NCBI RefSeq assembly: GCF_001542815.1
Contig: NZ_CP006992.1
Span: 3,973,501 to 4,037,500 of the forward strand
Length of the DNA stretch: 64,000 nt
DNA from: Methylobacterium sp. AMS5
GTDB lineage: Bacteria > Pseudomonadota > Alphaproteobacteria > Rhizobiales > Beijerinckiaceae
Direction: 5' to 3'
How positions within the stretch are numbered: the stretch's first letter is position 1; each line of letters begins with the position of its first letter. This document shows positions 53,832 to 62,406 of this stretch, in pieces. Position numbers and translations under genes: made by a program. The notes beneath the pieces are model-generated. The model was not told where the DNA came from. It saw only the letters and a program-made list of their open reading frames with translations, and ran no database searches.

Positions 53832-56796
53832 GACGATGGAGCAGCCCGAAGCGCGTGTCCTGCGCCAGTTGGCGGAAGCCGTCCTGTTCGAGGGGCTGGC
53901 CGAGCGCGAGCCGGCCCGCGACGTCGCCGGTCGGATCGCGTGGCGTCTCGGCCCGCACCGCTTCCGCGCGACCGGCACCCTCGGCCCGTTCGACCGCCCT
54001 CGCCTCGATCCCGGTTCGGTCGAGATGGCGGGCGAAGAGGGCGGCTGGGTGCCGGCCGACCTCTCCATCCTCGTGGAAGCCCTTCCCGCCGCACCGGAGC
54101 ACCGGACGCGGCTGCTGGCCGAGCTTCGGCAGACGGTCGAACTCTGCCGCTGGAACGCCCGAAACCTAGCGTTGCCGGAGCGCCGCCTTCTGCCCTTCGC
54201 CGCGCTCGATGCGGCTTTGTGGGAGGGCCATCCCTACCATCCGAGCTTCAAGGCGCGCACCGGCTTCACCCTGGAGGATCACCGCCGCTACGGCCCCGAG
54301 GCCGCCGCGCCGTTCCGCCTCGGATGGCTGGCTGTGCGCCGAGACACGATCGCCCTTGCGCTGCCGGGCCCGGAGGACAGGTTCTGGCGGGCCGAACTCG
54401 GCGATGCCCGGGACGTGCTGACCCGCCGCCTCGACGAGGCCGGGCATTCCCTCGACACGCACGCGCTGATGCCGGTCCATCCCTGGCAGATGCGCCGGCT
54501 CGAAGAGGAGGCTTTGCGCCCGTGGCTGGCGGAGGGCCGCGCCGTCGCGCTCGGCACCGCCGGCCCGCGCTACCTCGCGAGCCAGTCTCTGCGCACGCTG
54601 CACAATTGCGACGACCCGTCCGCCGCGAGCGTGAAACTGGCCTTGAGTGTCGTCTCGACCTCGAGCCTGCGCATCCTCGATCCGCATTTCGTGCTGACCG
54701 GCCCGGCCCTGTCCGACTGGCTCGCCGACCTCGTCGCCGCCGATCCCGCGCTGCACGGCCGCGTGACGGTGCTGCGCGAATACGCCGCCGCGCTCGCCGA
54801 CCGGGACGGGCCGCTCGCCGGGCAGCTCGCCGCGATCTGGCGGGAGAGCCCGCGTCTCGCACCCGGCGAGGCGGCCTTGCCCTTCAACGCGCTGGCCGTG
54901 TGCGAGGCGGATGGCAGCCCCTTCGTCGCGCCCTGGCTCGATCGCTACGGCCGCGATGCCTGGCTCGACCGCCTCGTCGCGGTCGCGGTGCTGCCGGTCT
55001 GGCACCTGCTCGCGGCCCACGGCGTCGCCCTGGAGGCGCACGGCCAGAACATGATTCTGGTCCACCGCGACGGCTGGCCGGACCGGGTGATCCTGCGCGA
55101 CTTCCACGAGAGCGCGGAATACGTCCCCGACTTCGTGACGAGTCCGGAGCGCGTGCCGGATTTCGGGGCGATCGACCCGGCCCATGCCGGGCCGGCGGAT
55201 GACCGCTTCCACGCCATGCGCTCGGCCGCGACGCTGGCCGAACTCGTCACCGACAGCCTGTTCGTCTTCAACCTCAGCGAGATCACCGCTCTCCTCGGGC
55301 GCCGGCACGGTCTCGACGAGCCAGGGTTCTGGCGCCGCATCGGCCGGCAGTTGCGGCGCCACGCGGCGGAGCATGGGCTGGAGGCGCGGCTCGCCCGGCT
55401 CGCGGTCGAAGCGCCCCGGCTGCGGGTCGAGGCGCTGCTGTCGCGCAAGCTCGGGCTCGGCGAGGCGCGCGGCAGCCTCCATGCGCCCAACTCGCTGTTC
55501 CCTTCCCCCGACGCCACTTCCGGAGCCTGCATGATCGAGATCGACGGCCGCACCATCCCGGCGGACGCGATGGAGGCCGCCATCCGGCGCGTCGAGGCTG
55601 CGGCGGCCTTGCGCGGCGGCAGCGGCGAGCGCGTCGCCGCGCGCTTCCGCGACACCGCCCAGGGGCTCGCCTTCATCCTCGCCGCCCGCCGCAGCGGGGC
55701 GAGCCTGCTGCCGATCCATCCGGCGCTGCCGGACGAGGGCGCGCGCCGGCTCGCCGCGCGCGCCGGCTGCCACCGCCTGTTCCTCGACGGCCTGGAGAGC
55801 GAGACCCTGGACGGCGCCGCCCCGCCGGTTCCGGGGGAGGGCGAGCTGCTCCAGATGAGTTCGGGCACCACCGGCGAGCCCAAATGCATCGCCCGCCGCT
55901 GGAGCGCGGTGGAGCGCGAGGTCGAGAGCTATGTCGGCGCCTTCACCGAGCCGGCCGGGATGACCCCGGTCATCGCCTGCCCGATCACCCATTCCTACGG
56001 GCTGATCTGCGGATTGTTCGTGGGCCTGCGCCGCGGTCGCATGCCGGTGATCGTGGACACCACCAACCCGAAATACCTCCTGCGCCGCCTGCGCGAGATC
56101 GAGCGGCCGGTGCTCTACACCGCGCCGGCCATGCTGCACACGCTGGCCCGGCTGATGCCCGAGGGCGAGACCCTCCACGCGGCGATGGTCTCGGGCACGC
56201 TTCTGCCCGCACCCTGGTTTTCCGCCATCCGCGGGCGCGTCACCCACCTGTTCCAGCAATACGGCTGCTCGGAAGCCGGCTGCATCGCGATCAATCCGGA
56301 TCTGCGCCGCGCCGACGCCATCGGCCGCCCGCTGCCGCATCACCGCGTCCGGGCGGGGACCGGCCCCGAGGCCCCGGCGGAACTCGTGGTCGAGGGGGAG
56401 GGCGGGGCGATCCACACCGCCGATCTCGGCTATCGCGAGCCCGACGGCATGCTGGTCTTCGTCGCGCGCAAGGACGACACGATCAACGTCTCGGGCCTCA
56501 ACGTCTATCCCGGCGAGGTCGAGGACGTGGTGATGGCCATGCCCGGCATCACCGACGCCGTAGCCTTCGCCCGGCCCGACCCGTTCGCGGGCGAGCGGGT
56601 GACGCTGCTGTTCAGCGCTGAAAGCCCCGTGCCGCCCCGCGCGCTGCAGGACTGGTGCCGCCGCTGGCTCGCCGGCCACCAAGTGCCGGTCGAGGCGGTG
56701 CAGGTCGGCGCGATCCCGCGCGAGGCCAACGGCAAGATTTCTCGACGCGCGGTCGCCGCGCAATACCGGGGCGGCGGCCTGGAGGCGGTGGCGTGA
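53815..56796 (+). CDS. mllBC: fused NIS synthetase and aryl-acid AMP-ligase (AsbB+AsbC-like)
   Basis: 993 residues. The first ~570 residues are a second IucA/IucC synthetase (HPYHPSFKARTGF, SQSLRTLHN, EAHGQNMILVHRDG). The rest (about 575-993) is an acyl-AMP ligase with SSGTTGEPK near 682, YGCSEAG and NGKISRR near the end, expected to load a hydroxybenzoate onto the carrier protein of the next gene. In Bacillus AsbB and AsbC are separate. ATG at 53836 is an alternative start. The stop overlaps the next GTG. Confidence 0.93.
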   Translation: MPSRPETMEQPEARVLRQLAEAVLFEGLAEREPARDVAGRIAWRLGPHRFRATGTLGPFDRPRLDPGSVEMAGEEGGWVPADLSILVEALPAAPEHRTRLLAELRQTVELCRWNARNLALPERRLLPFAALDAALWEGHPYHPSFKARTGFTLEDHRRYGPEAAAPFRLGWLAVRRDTIALALPGPEDRFWRAELGDARDVLTRRLDEAGHSLDTHALMPVHPWQMRRLEEEALRPWLAEGRAVALGTAGPRYLASQSLRTLHNCDDPSAASVKLALSVVSTSSLRILDPHFVLTGPALSDWLADLVAADPALHGRVTVLREYAAALADRDGPLAGQLAAIWRESPRLAPGEAALPFNALAVCEADGSPFVAPWLDRYGRDAWLDRLVAVAVLPVWHLLAAHGVALEAHGQNMILVHRDGWPDRVILRDFHESAEYVPDFVTSPERVPDFGAIDPAHAGPADDRFHAMRSAATLAELVTDSLFVFNLSEITALLGRRHGLDEPGFWRRIGRQLRRHAAEHGLEARLARLAVEAPRLRVEALLSRKLGLGEARGSLHAPNSLFPSPDATSGACMIEIDGRTIPADAMEAAIRRVEAAAALRGGSGERVAARFRDTAQGLAFILAARRSGASLLPIHPALPDEGARRLAARAGCHRLFLDGLESETLDGAAPPVPGEGELLQMSSGTTGEPKCIARRWSAVEREVESYVGAFTEPAGMTPVIACPITHSYGLICGLFVGLRRGRMPVIVDTTNPKYLLRRLREIERPVLYTAPAMLHTLARLMPEGETLHAAMVSGTLLPAPWFSAIRGRVTHLFQQYGCSEAGCIAINPDLRRADAIGRPLPHHRVRAGTGPEAPAELVVEGEGGAIHTADLGYREPDGMLVFVARKDDTINVSGLNVYPGEVEDVVMAMPGITDAVAFARPDPFAGERVTLLFSAESPVPPRALQDWCRRWLAGHQVPVEAVQVGAIPREANGKISRRAVAAQYRGGGLEAVA

Positions 56797-58097
56797 GCAA
56801 CGAGACGCTGATCGCGGCCATCGGCACGGTGCTGCGCGAGGAGATGCGCCATCCCCATCTCGATGGGTTCGGGCCGGACGCACGGCTGAACGAGGATCTC
56901 TACCTCGATTCCGTCCAGTTGCTTCAGCTCATCCTGGCGCTGGAGCTGACGCACGGGGTGTCGGTGCCCGAAGCGGCGATCAACCGGCAGGACGTCTCCA
57001 CCGTCGCCGACCTCGCCCGGCTGCTGACGCCGGGCGCTGAGCCGGTCGCCGCCGAGCCCGAGACGCCCTCCGAGGGCGTCCACGGCGCGATGCCCTACGA
57101 CCTGAAGATCCACTGCTTCGTCAGTTGCGTCTGCGACGGGCTGAAGGCGCGGGGCATCGACCATCGCCCGTTCTACGCCCTGATCTGGGACGCCGAGTTC
57201 GCCATCACCGACGGCACGCGGCTCGCCTACCACTCGGACGCGATGGATCACGAGTCGTTCCGCTACTGGTTCGAGCGGCTCTACGGCGTGCCGCTCGTCT
57301 CCTGGTACGACCATTCCCGTTCGAAGGACGAGAACGTCGCCACCCTGCTCGGCCTCATGGAGCGGCGCGAGCCGGACACGCGCATCATGGTGATGCTCGA
57401 CATGTTCCACCTCCCCGAGCGGGAGAACAAGTTCAACCAGAACCCCTTCCCGCATTACCTGCTGGTCGAAGGCAGCGACGACCCGGCCCTCTGGCAAGTG
57501 CGCGACCCCGACTTCCGCTGGGCGGGCGTGATCGAGCGCGAGCGGATGCTGAACGCCATCCGCCAGCCGAGCGTCGCCGGCGGCTACCGCTTCGACCCAT
57601 CGCGGGCCCATCCGCCGGCGGACACGGATCTGGCGGCCTTTTTCGAGGCCTGCTTCCGGTTCGACACCAACCCGCTGATCGATGCCGCGCGCGCCATCGT
57701 GCTTGCCCATGCCGAGGGACGCGGCGGGCTGAAGCTGACGGAGGTCGGCGAGGCCCTGCGCGAACTGCCGGTCATCACCATCCGCAAATGGGCCTACGAG
57801 CACGGCTTCGCTTTCTTCTGGCGGGCCCTGCGCTGGCCGGACCCGGAATTCCAGCGGATCTGCGACGAGATCGAGTCCCTGGTGAACGGCCTCACCGCCC
57901 TGCACTACGCCGTGCTGAAGCTCGCCCGGACCGGGGAGATGGGGGAGGTCGCCCCCGTCCTCGCGCGTCTCGACGCGCTCGACGCGCAGGAATTCGCGAT
58001 CAAGCGGCAGCTCGCTTCGGCCTACGCGGCGTGGCGGGAGAAGAGCCCGGATCTCGGACAGACCGCCGTATCCTTCCGCGAAAGGCTCTCCGCATGA
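56793..58097 (+). CDS. mllDE: fused aryl carrier protein and aryl-spermidine condensing enzyme (AsbD+AsbE-like)
   Basis: 434 residues. Residues 1-80 form an acyl carrier domain with the phosphopantetheine serine at S40 (EDLYLDSVQLL). Residues ~100-434 match AsbE, which transfers the carrier-bound aryl group to a spermidine arm. The start is GTG at 56793 (GTGA overlap with mllBC) with GGAGG seven bases upstream. The stop overlaps mllF (ATGA). Fusion of carrier and transferase should channel the aryl thioester. Confidence 0.92.
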   Translation: MSNETLIAAIGTVLREEMRHPHLDGFGPDARLNEDLYLDSVQLLQLILALELTHGVSVPEAAINRQDVSTVADLARLLTPGAEPVAAEPETPSEGVHGAMPYDLKIHCFVSCVCDGLKARGIDHRPFYALIWDAEFAITDGTRLAYHSDAMDHESFRYWFERLYGVPLVSWYDHSRSKDENVATLLGLMERREPDTRIMVMLDMFHLPERENKFNQNPFPHYLLVEGSDDPALWQVRDPDFRWAGVIERERMLNAIRQPSVAGGYRFDPSRAHPPADTDLAAFFEACFRFDTNPLIDAARAIVLAHAEGRGGLKLTEVGEALRELPVITIRKWAYEHGFAFFWRALRWPDPEFQRICDEIESLVNGLTALHYAVLKLARTGEMGEVAPVLARLDALDAQEFAIKRQLASAYAAWREKSPDLGQTAVSFRERLSA

Positions 58098-58930
58098 GAA
58101 TCGCGCTCTGCACCATCAGCTTTCGCCACCATCTGGTGTCGGTCGGCGAGCTCGCCCGCTTCGCCCGCGGCCACGGCTTCGACGGGATCGAGTTGTGGGG
58201 CGTTCACGCCCGCAATCTCGGCCCCGGCGACCACGCCGAATGGCTCGCCGCCTACGGGCTGCGGGTGCCGATGCTGAGCGACTACCTGCCGCTCGACGCA
58301 GCCACCAGCACCCTGACCGAGCGGACCGCCGAACTTGCCGGCCTCGCGCGGAGCTGGGGGGCGCCGCGGCTGCGCACCTTCGCCGGGACCAAGGCCAGCG
58401 CCACCACCGCGCCGGAGGAGCGCGCCCACGTCGCCCAGCGCCTGCGGATGGCGGCGGGCCAGCTCGCCGACCAGGGCCTGCGCCTCGTGGTGGAGACGCA
58501 TCCCGGCACGCTCGCCGACACCACCGATTCGCTCCTCGACCTGCTGGACGCGGTCGATCACCCGAACCTCCGGGTCAATTTCGACACGCTCCACGTCTGG
58601 GAGGGCGGCGACGACCCGCTCGCGGCCCACGCCCGGCTTGGCCCGCATATCGACTACTATCACCTCAAGAACGTGCGCAGCCGCGCCGACCTGTCGGTGT
58701 TCGAGCCGGCCAACGTCTACGCCGCGGCCGGACGGCGCGAGGGCATGACCGCCCTGTTCGACGGCGCGCTGGATTACGGCACCTTCCTCAAGACGCTGCC
58801 GCCGCAGGCGGAAGGCTCGCTCGAATGGTTCGGCGAGGCCAGCTTCTCGGTCCTGCCCACAGACCTTTTTCGCGTGCGGGCGGCCACCGCCGGTCGCCGC
58901 ACCGAGAGCCCCCGCCACGCCGCACGCTGA
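58094..58930 (+). CDS. mllF: 3-dehydroshikimate dehydratase-like enzyme (AsbF-like)
   Basis: 278 residues, TIM-barrel of the xylose-isomerase-like family, the same length as AsbF. Metal-site segments are VVETHPGTLAD, NFDTLHVWEG, YYHLKNV and EWFGEASF. AsbF dehydrates 3-dehydroshikimate to 3,4-dihydroxybenzoate, the aryl unit of petrobactin. I recall that methylolanthanin carries 4-hydroxybenzoate, so either this enzyme has a different outcome or the ligase chooses another acid. Confidence 0.9.
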   Translation: MRIALCTISFRHHLVSVGELARFARGHGFDGIELWGVHARNLGPGDHAEWLAAYGLRVPMLSDYLPLDAATSTLTERTAELAGLARSWGAPRLRTFAGTKASATTAPEERAHVAQRLRMAAGQLADQGLRLVVETHPGTLADTTDSLLDLLDAVDHPNLRVNFDTLHVWEGGDDPLAAHARLGPHIDYYHLKNVRSRADLSVFEPANVYAAAGRREGMTALFDGALDYGTFLKTLPPQAEGSLEWFGEASFSVLPTDLFRVRAATAGRRTESPRHAAR

Positions 58931-58958
58931 GCGAGCACGGCACAGCCAGGAAACCGAC

Positions 58959-59237
58959 ATGCCCGAGAGCCACGCCGTCGTCAGCACCCCCCATGCCAGC
59001 CGCTACATCCAGCAGCTTTGCAAGCACTGGGCCCACCGGTTCGAGACCGAGTTCAGCCCGACCGATGCCCGGATCGCGCTGCCGCTCGGCGAGACGCGGC
59101 TGAGTGCCGACCCCGAGACCCTGACAATCGACCTGACGGCACAGGATGCCGCCAGCCTGCCCGACCTGCGCGAGGTGGTCGTGCGCCACATCGAGCGCTT
59201 CGCCTTCCGCGAAACGCTGCGCTTCGAATGGACGTGA
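58959..59237 (+). CDS. DUF2218 protein
   Basis: 92 residues, DUF2218 family (TPHASRYIQQLCKHWAHRF near the N-terminus, HIERFAFRE near the end). Such proteins recur next to siderophore uptake and reductase genes, so a cytoplasmic role with metal-siderophore handling is plausible; the molecular function is unknown. It is 28 bases downstream of mllF and likely cotranscribed. Confidence 0.85.
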   Translation: MPESHAVVSTPHASRYIQQLCKHWAHRFETEFSPTDARIALPLGETRLSADPETLTIDLTAQDAASLPDLREVVVRHIERFAFRETLRFEWT

Positions 59238-59278
59238 GCAACGCCGGCCAAGGCAGCATGGCGGCGTTGCCTCGGCAA

Positions 59279-59326
59279 GCACACCGCCCCTCTTGCACAC
59301 CGCCCCTCATGCACACCGCCCCTCAG
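59279..59326 (+). repeat. 16-bp tandem repeat, three copies
   Basis: GCACACCGCCCCTC plus two variable bases (TT, AT, AG) is repeated three times without interruption, 41 bases after the DUF2218 stop. Confidence 0.88.
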
Positions 59327-59334
59327 GCTGAGGT

Positions 59335-59352
59335 GCCGAGCGAAAGCTCGGC
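59335..59352 (+). repeat. REP-like hairpin with GAAA loop
   Basis: GCCGAGC and GCTCGGC form a perfect 7-bp stem closed by a GAAA tetraloop, flanked by CTGAGGT and CTCGAAGCA. This composition (CTGAGGT, hairpin, CCTCGAAG) is familiar from dispersed rhizobial/methylobacterial repeats. The remaining ~190 bases to the next gene hold nothing recognised. Confidence 0.6.
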
Positions 59353-59543
59353 CTCGAAGCACTCCGGAACGATCGATCCGAAACGTTCGATCCGACGGCA
59401 TCGGCGACCGGGATCAACGTCGCGGCGTGCTTCGCGGCTGCTGCCGCAGCACCTCCGCGTGAGGATCGTCATCGTTGCCGGAAGGGACCGGTCGAACCGG
59501 CTCTCGGCGAAATCATGCCCCTTCACACGGAGCGAGGACCAGT

Positions 59544-60044
59544 ATGGATGTGACGATACGGGCCATGCGCGCGGAGGACGCTCAGGATCTGTTCGAGATC
59601 TACAACCAGCCCGCCTTCCGCTTCGGAACGCTGGCGCTCCCCTATGAATCGTTCGAGGCGGTGAAGAAGTGGGCCGAGCCCCGCTCGCCGCGGGATCTGC
59701 ATCTTGCCGCGGAGCGGGACGCCCGCGTCGTCGGGGCGGCGGCTCTGCGCCCCTTCTACGGCCGGCGCGCGCACGCGGCGGAGTTCTGGATCGCCGTCCA
59801 TGAGGATTTCGCCGGATACGGCATCGGCTCGCGGCTTCTCGCCGCTGTGATCGACACGGCCGACAACTGGATCAATATTTCGCGAATCGAGATGACGGTC
59901 TTCACCGACAACGCCCGCGCCATCGCCCTCTACGAAAAGTTCGGCTTCACCATCGAGGGGACCCACAAGGCGGCCTCGTTCCGCAACGGCATCTTCGCCG
60001 ACGTGCATTGCATGGCCCGTTTGCGTCCCTCGATCGGCCCCTGA
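59544..60044 (+). CDS. GNAT-family N-acetyltransferase
   Basis: 166 residues; the acetyl-CoA loop is in EDFAGYGIGSRLL and the C-terminal NARAIALYEKFGF is classic GNAT. ATG at 59544 has GAGG seven bases upstream. It follows the mll genes after 306 bases on the same strand. Petrobactin relatives from Rhodopseudomonas are N-acetylated, so acetylation of a spermidine arm is a reasonable guess; a generic acetyltransferase is equally possible. Confidence 0.85.
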   Translation: MDVTIRAMRAEDAQDLFEIYNQPAFRFGTLALPYESFEAVKKWAEPRSPRDLHLAAERDARVVGAAALRPFYGRRAHAAEFWIAVHEDFAGYGIGSRLLAAVIDTADNWINISRIEMTVFTDNARAIALYEKFGFTIEGTHKAASFRNGIFADVHCMARLRPSIGP

Positions 60045-60210
60045 ATCCCGGCAGCAAACCCGGCCCGGATCGCCCAAGCGTCTTCGTTCGGTACGCCCCT
60101 GCTACAGCAGGGCCATTGCTGATTTCGCGAAGGTTTCGACCGTCAGACTCCGGCACCGCCCAAGAACATCGGCGCCCGGCTGTCGTTTCCAGACCGGGAG
60201 ATCCGAGACC

Positions 60211-60557
60211 ATGCAGCGGCGCGATTTTCTGACGACCCTACTGACGGCGACAGCGGCCCTGGCCGTCGCCCACACCGCCCTGGCGCAACCGGCGCCGGCA
60301 GGGGCCATGCCGGCACCCATCGACCTCGCCATGGCGACGAATCTCCGGGATGCCGCCCGGTCCCGAATACGACGCGATGTTCGTCAACGCCTCGCTCCAG
60401 GGCCATCAGGAAGCCGACCCGATCCACGGCTCCTACGCGCAAGCCGGCGACGACCCGGCCCTGCGCTGCATCGCGGCCGGCGCGCTCCCGCTGCCAGCGG
60501 CACATCGCTGAGCTCACGCCGATGCAGGCGACGATGGGCGGCGAACGGGAGGGCTGA
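60211..60557 (+). pseudogene. exported DUF4142-like protein broken by two frameshifts
   Basis: The start encodes a clear signal peptide (MQRRDFLTTLLTATAALAVA, then a cut after AHTALA). Near 60350 the coherent protein moves to the next frame (EYDAMFVNASLQGHQEAD), and near 60495 to a third frame (QRHIAELTPMQATMGG), ending at TGA 60555-60557. Joined, the pieces resemble a DUF4142-type periplasmic protein. Two shifts and the short length indicate a decayed gene. A bipartite repeat starts at its stop codon. Confidence 0.65.
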
Positions 60558-60760
60558 GCATCGTCCCGAAAGCCGGCAACCGGCTTTCGGAACGACGCAA
60601 GAACAAGAGGCCCGAGCAGGCCGCGCTCGCTGAAGACCGAGGGGGTCAACGCGAGGACGCGTCGGTCCCTGGCCCCCGGTGTCCACGGACCTGACTGAGG
60701 CCGAAGCAGGCCCGAGAACGCGGCGCATCGCTCGGATTTCGATTTCCGGAGCGATGCGCC
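60557..60760 (+). repeat. bipartite palindromic repeat, copy 3 (diverged and split)
   Basis: Hairpin A is CCGAAAGCCGG (60566-60576) / CCGGCTTTCGG (60580-60590), preceded by AGCATCGTC and followed by AAGAACAAGAGG as in copy 1. A diverged hairpin B (GGCGCATCGCT 60722-60732 / AGCGATGCGCC 60750-60760, with GATTTCGATTT inside) lies about 130 bases on. The intervening sequence appears inserted or unrelated. Confidence 0.65.
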
Positions 60761-60875
60761 TCGCAGCGGTCCGGCGACGATGTTGCCACTGGCACGCGGG
60801 ATGCTTCTCCAGACGAAGGGAACGAAAGCTTTAGCGTGTCGTTCCTCAAAACAAGACACGGGAAAGGCGCATTCC

Positions 60876-60989
60876 ATGAACGCCGAGGCGATCAAGAGCC
60901 GTGACGAAGCCCTGGCTCTGCTTGATGCCGAGCTGATCACGATCCACGACTTCATGACGCTCTGCGACCTGAAGGGGTGGGACCGGTAA
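60876..60989 (+). CDS. possible 37-residue small protein
   Basis: ATG at 60876, AAAGG nine bases upstream, TAA at 60987. The product is acidic and helical in appearance (RDEALALLDAELITIHDFMT), ending CDLKGWDR. Composition is protein-like and it stands alone between repeats. I know no family. Confidence 0.4.
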   Translation: MNAEAIKSRDEALALLDAELITIHDFMTLCDLKGWDR

Positions 60990-61550
60990 AGACCGCGAGG
61001 CCGGAATATCATCTCCGGCCGTTTGCGACCTCTCTTGCACCGGAGGCTCAGCGCCCCCGTGCTTGCGTAAAGCCGGCTGAGCCTGTTGCAGAGTGCAGCA
61101 CCGTCAGCGACGAAAGATCGTCATGGCCAGAACGGCTGCCGAGCGCGCGATTGAGCCGGATACGGAGCAGACGGGTCTTTGCCCTCGGCCGCCAGAGGCG
61201 CGGACCGTTTCCCAATACCCTTTCAGCCAGCGGCGGGCTTCGAGCACACCGACGACAGCTCCTACTGTCGAAGCTGTTACAACGGATATGACGACCTTCG
61301 AAGAATCCCAACCCAGCAAATATTCATCAGGACCAAGTCCTGGTTGATTACCATGCCGGTACCTATGGCAATCCCTAGAGCATCATCGTCCCGAAAGGTG
61401 GTTGCCGACTTTCGGGACGATGCTCTAAGCCGGCCGTCTCGGCAAGGGTTGCACACACCGACTTGTGCGTCGGTGCGCCGGATCATCGTTCAGCGATCGG
61501 ACCGGCAAACGCGCTCCGACCCCGAACCCTCCCCCTCGGAAGCTCTGCGC
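60990..61550. other. gene-poor region
   Basis: About 560 bases with only short, unconvincing frames (for example 61104-61319 minus, 61093-61347 plus) and one copy of the bipartite repeat. No RNA gene was recognised. Confidence 0.5.
61376..61427 (+). repeat. bipartite palindromic repeat, copy 4 (hairpin A only)
   Basis: TAGAGCATC, ATC, GTCCCGAAAG, then GTGGTTGCCGA, then CTTTCGGGACGATGCTCTA. The outer TAGAGCATC pairs with GATGCTCTA, so here hairpin A alone is enclosed by the outer arms. Sequence is close to copies 1 and 2. Confidence 0.8.
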
Positions 61551-62336
61551 TCAGATCGCCGCAGCCGGGTCGCGATCCTCGCCATCCCCCGCGGGCGGTT
61601 CCGTCCGGTCGCGGCGAGGGCGACGCTCCAGAACGGCACGGCCAAGGGCGCGCAGGGGCGCGGTGAGGCGGCGGGCGTCGTCGGCGCGTTCCATGATGGT
61701 CTCGCCGCGGCGGATCTCGCGGTCGAGCTTGGCCATGGTGCGGGCGAGCGCCGGGTCGTCGTCATCGAGCCAGACCTCGACGGTGCGGGCGAAGGCGATC
61801 ACGGTGCCTTGAAGCTTGAGCCGGCCGAGCGGCCCCTCCGTGTCGATACCGGCAGCGGCCAGCATGTAGCGATGGGAGTTCAGGGCGACCCCGTTGAGCG
61901 CCAGCATGGACAGGACGTCGCCACGCAGCGCGAAGGCGATGCGGCGCAGGGCCGGCTTGTAGGGCGTCATCGCATCGAGCCGGCGCATCAGCACGTCGAA
62001 CAGGCGCTCGCGAGCCGGCTCGTCGGCGAGGTCGGCGGTGTCGACCTCCAGCACCTTGCGGTCGATGATCCGCGACAGGCCGCCGAGCACGGCCCCCTTC
62101 GAGGGGAACAGGTCGCGCAATTCGGCCAGACTCAGGTTCGCCTCGCGGGCGATGTCGCCGACTTCGATGTCGTTCCAGGGCTGCTCGGCCGCGAGCCGCA
62201 TCAGCGCCTCGACCGCCGCCTCGCGCGGGTTGGGCTTGTGCGAGGCCGTGGCCTGCGCCGTGTCGGAGTTCGACGAAGCGGATGGCCCGCCGGTCTCGGG
62301 CTTGCCGCCGGTGTTGGGCTCGGGGGCTGTTTCCAT
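61551..62336 (-). CDS. TetR-family transcriptional regulator
   Basis: 261 residues. A disordered N-terminal 35 residues precede a TetR helix-turn-helix (AAEQPWNDIEVGDIAREANLS, then LRDLFPSKGAVL). The C-terminal half is a ligand-binding helical bundle of unknown ligand, with a charged tail (RRPRRDRTEPP). It is 70 bases downstream of proC on the same strand. Nothing in the window shows what it controls. Confidence 0.85.
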   Translation of the reverse strand: METAPEPNTGGKPETGGPSASSNSDTAQATASHKPNPREAAVEALMRLAAEQPWNDIEVGDIAREANLSLAELRDLFPSKGAVLGGLSRIIDRKVLEVDTADLADEPARERLFDVLMRRLDAMTPYKPALRRIAFALRGDVLSMLALNGVALNSHRYMLAAAGIDTEGPLGRLKLQGTVIAFARTVEVWLDDDDPALARTMAKLDREIRRGETIMERADDARRLTAPLRALGRAVLERRPRRDRTEPPAGDGEDRDPAAAI

Positions 62337-62406
62337 GATCCGTGCTCCGCATTCGGTTCACGTCTCATGTAGGGCCGGAGCCGCCCGCTTGAAACCGCTG
62401 GGCCTC

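Noticed and set aside
54166..56883. 905-codon minus-strand open frame opposite mllBC
   Set aside because: Antisense shadow; composition is typical of reverse-frame GC-rich DNA.
61104..61319. Minus-strand frame with a hydrophobic N-terminus
   Set aside because: It begins with TTG, lacks a ribosome binding site, and sits in a repeat-bearing intergenic region.
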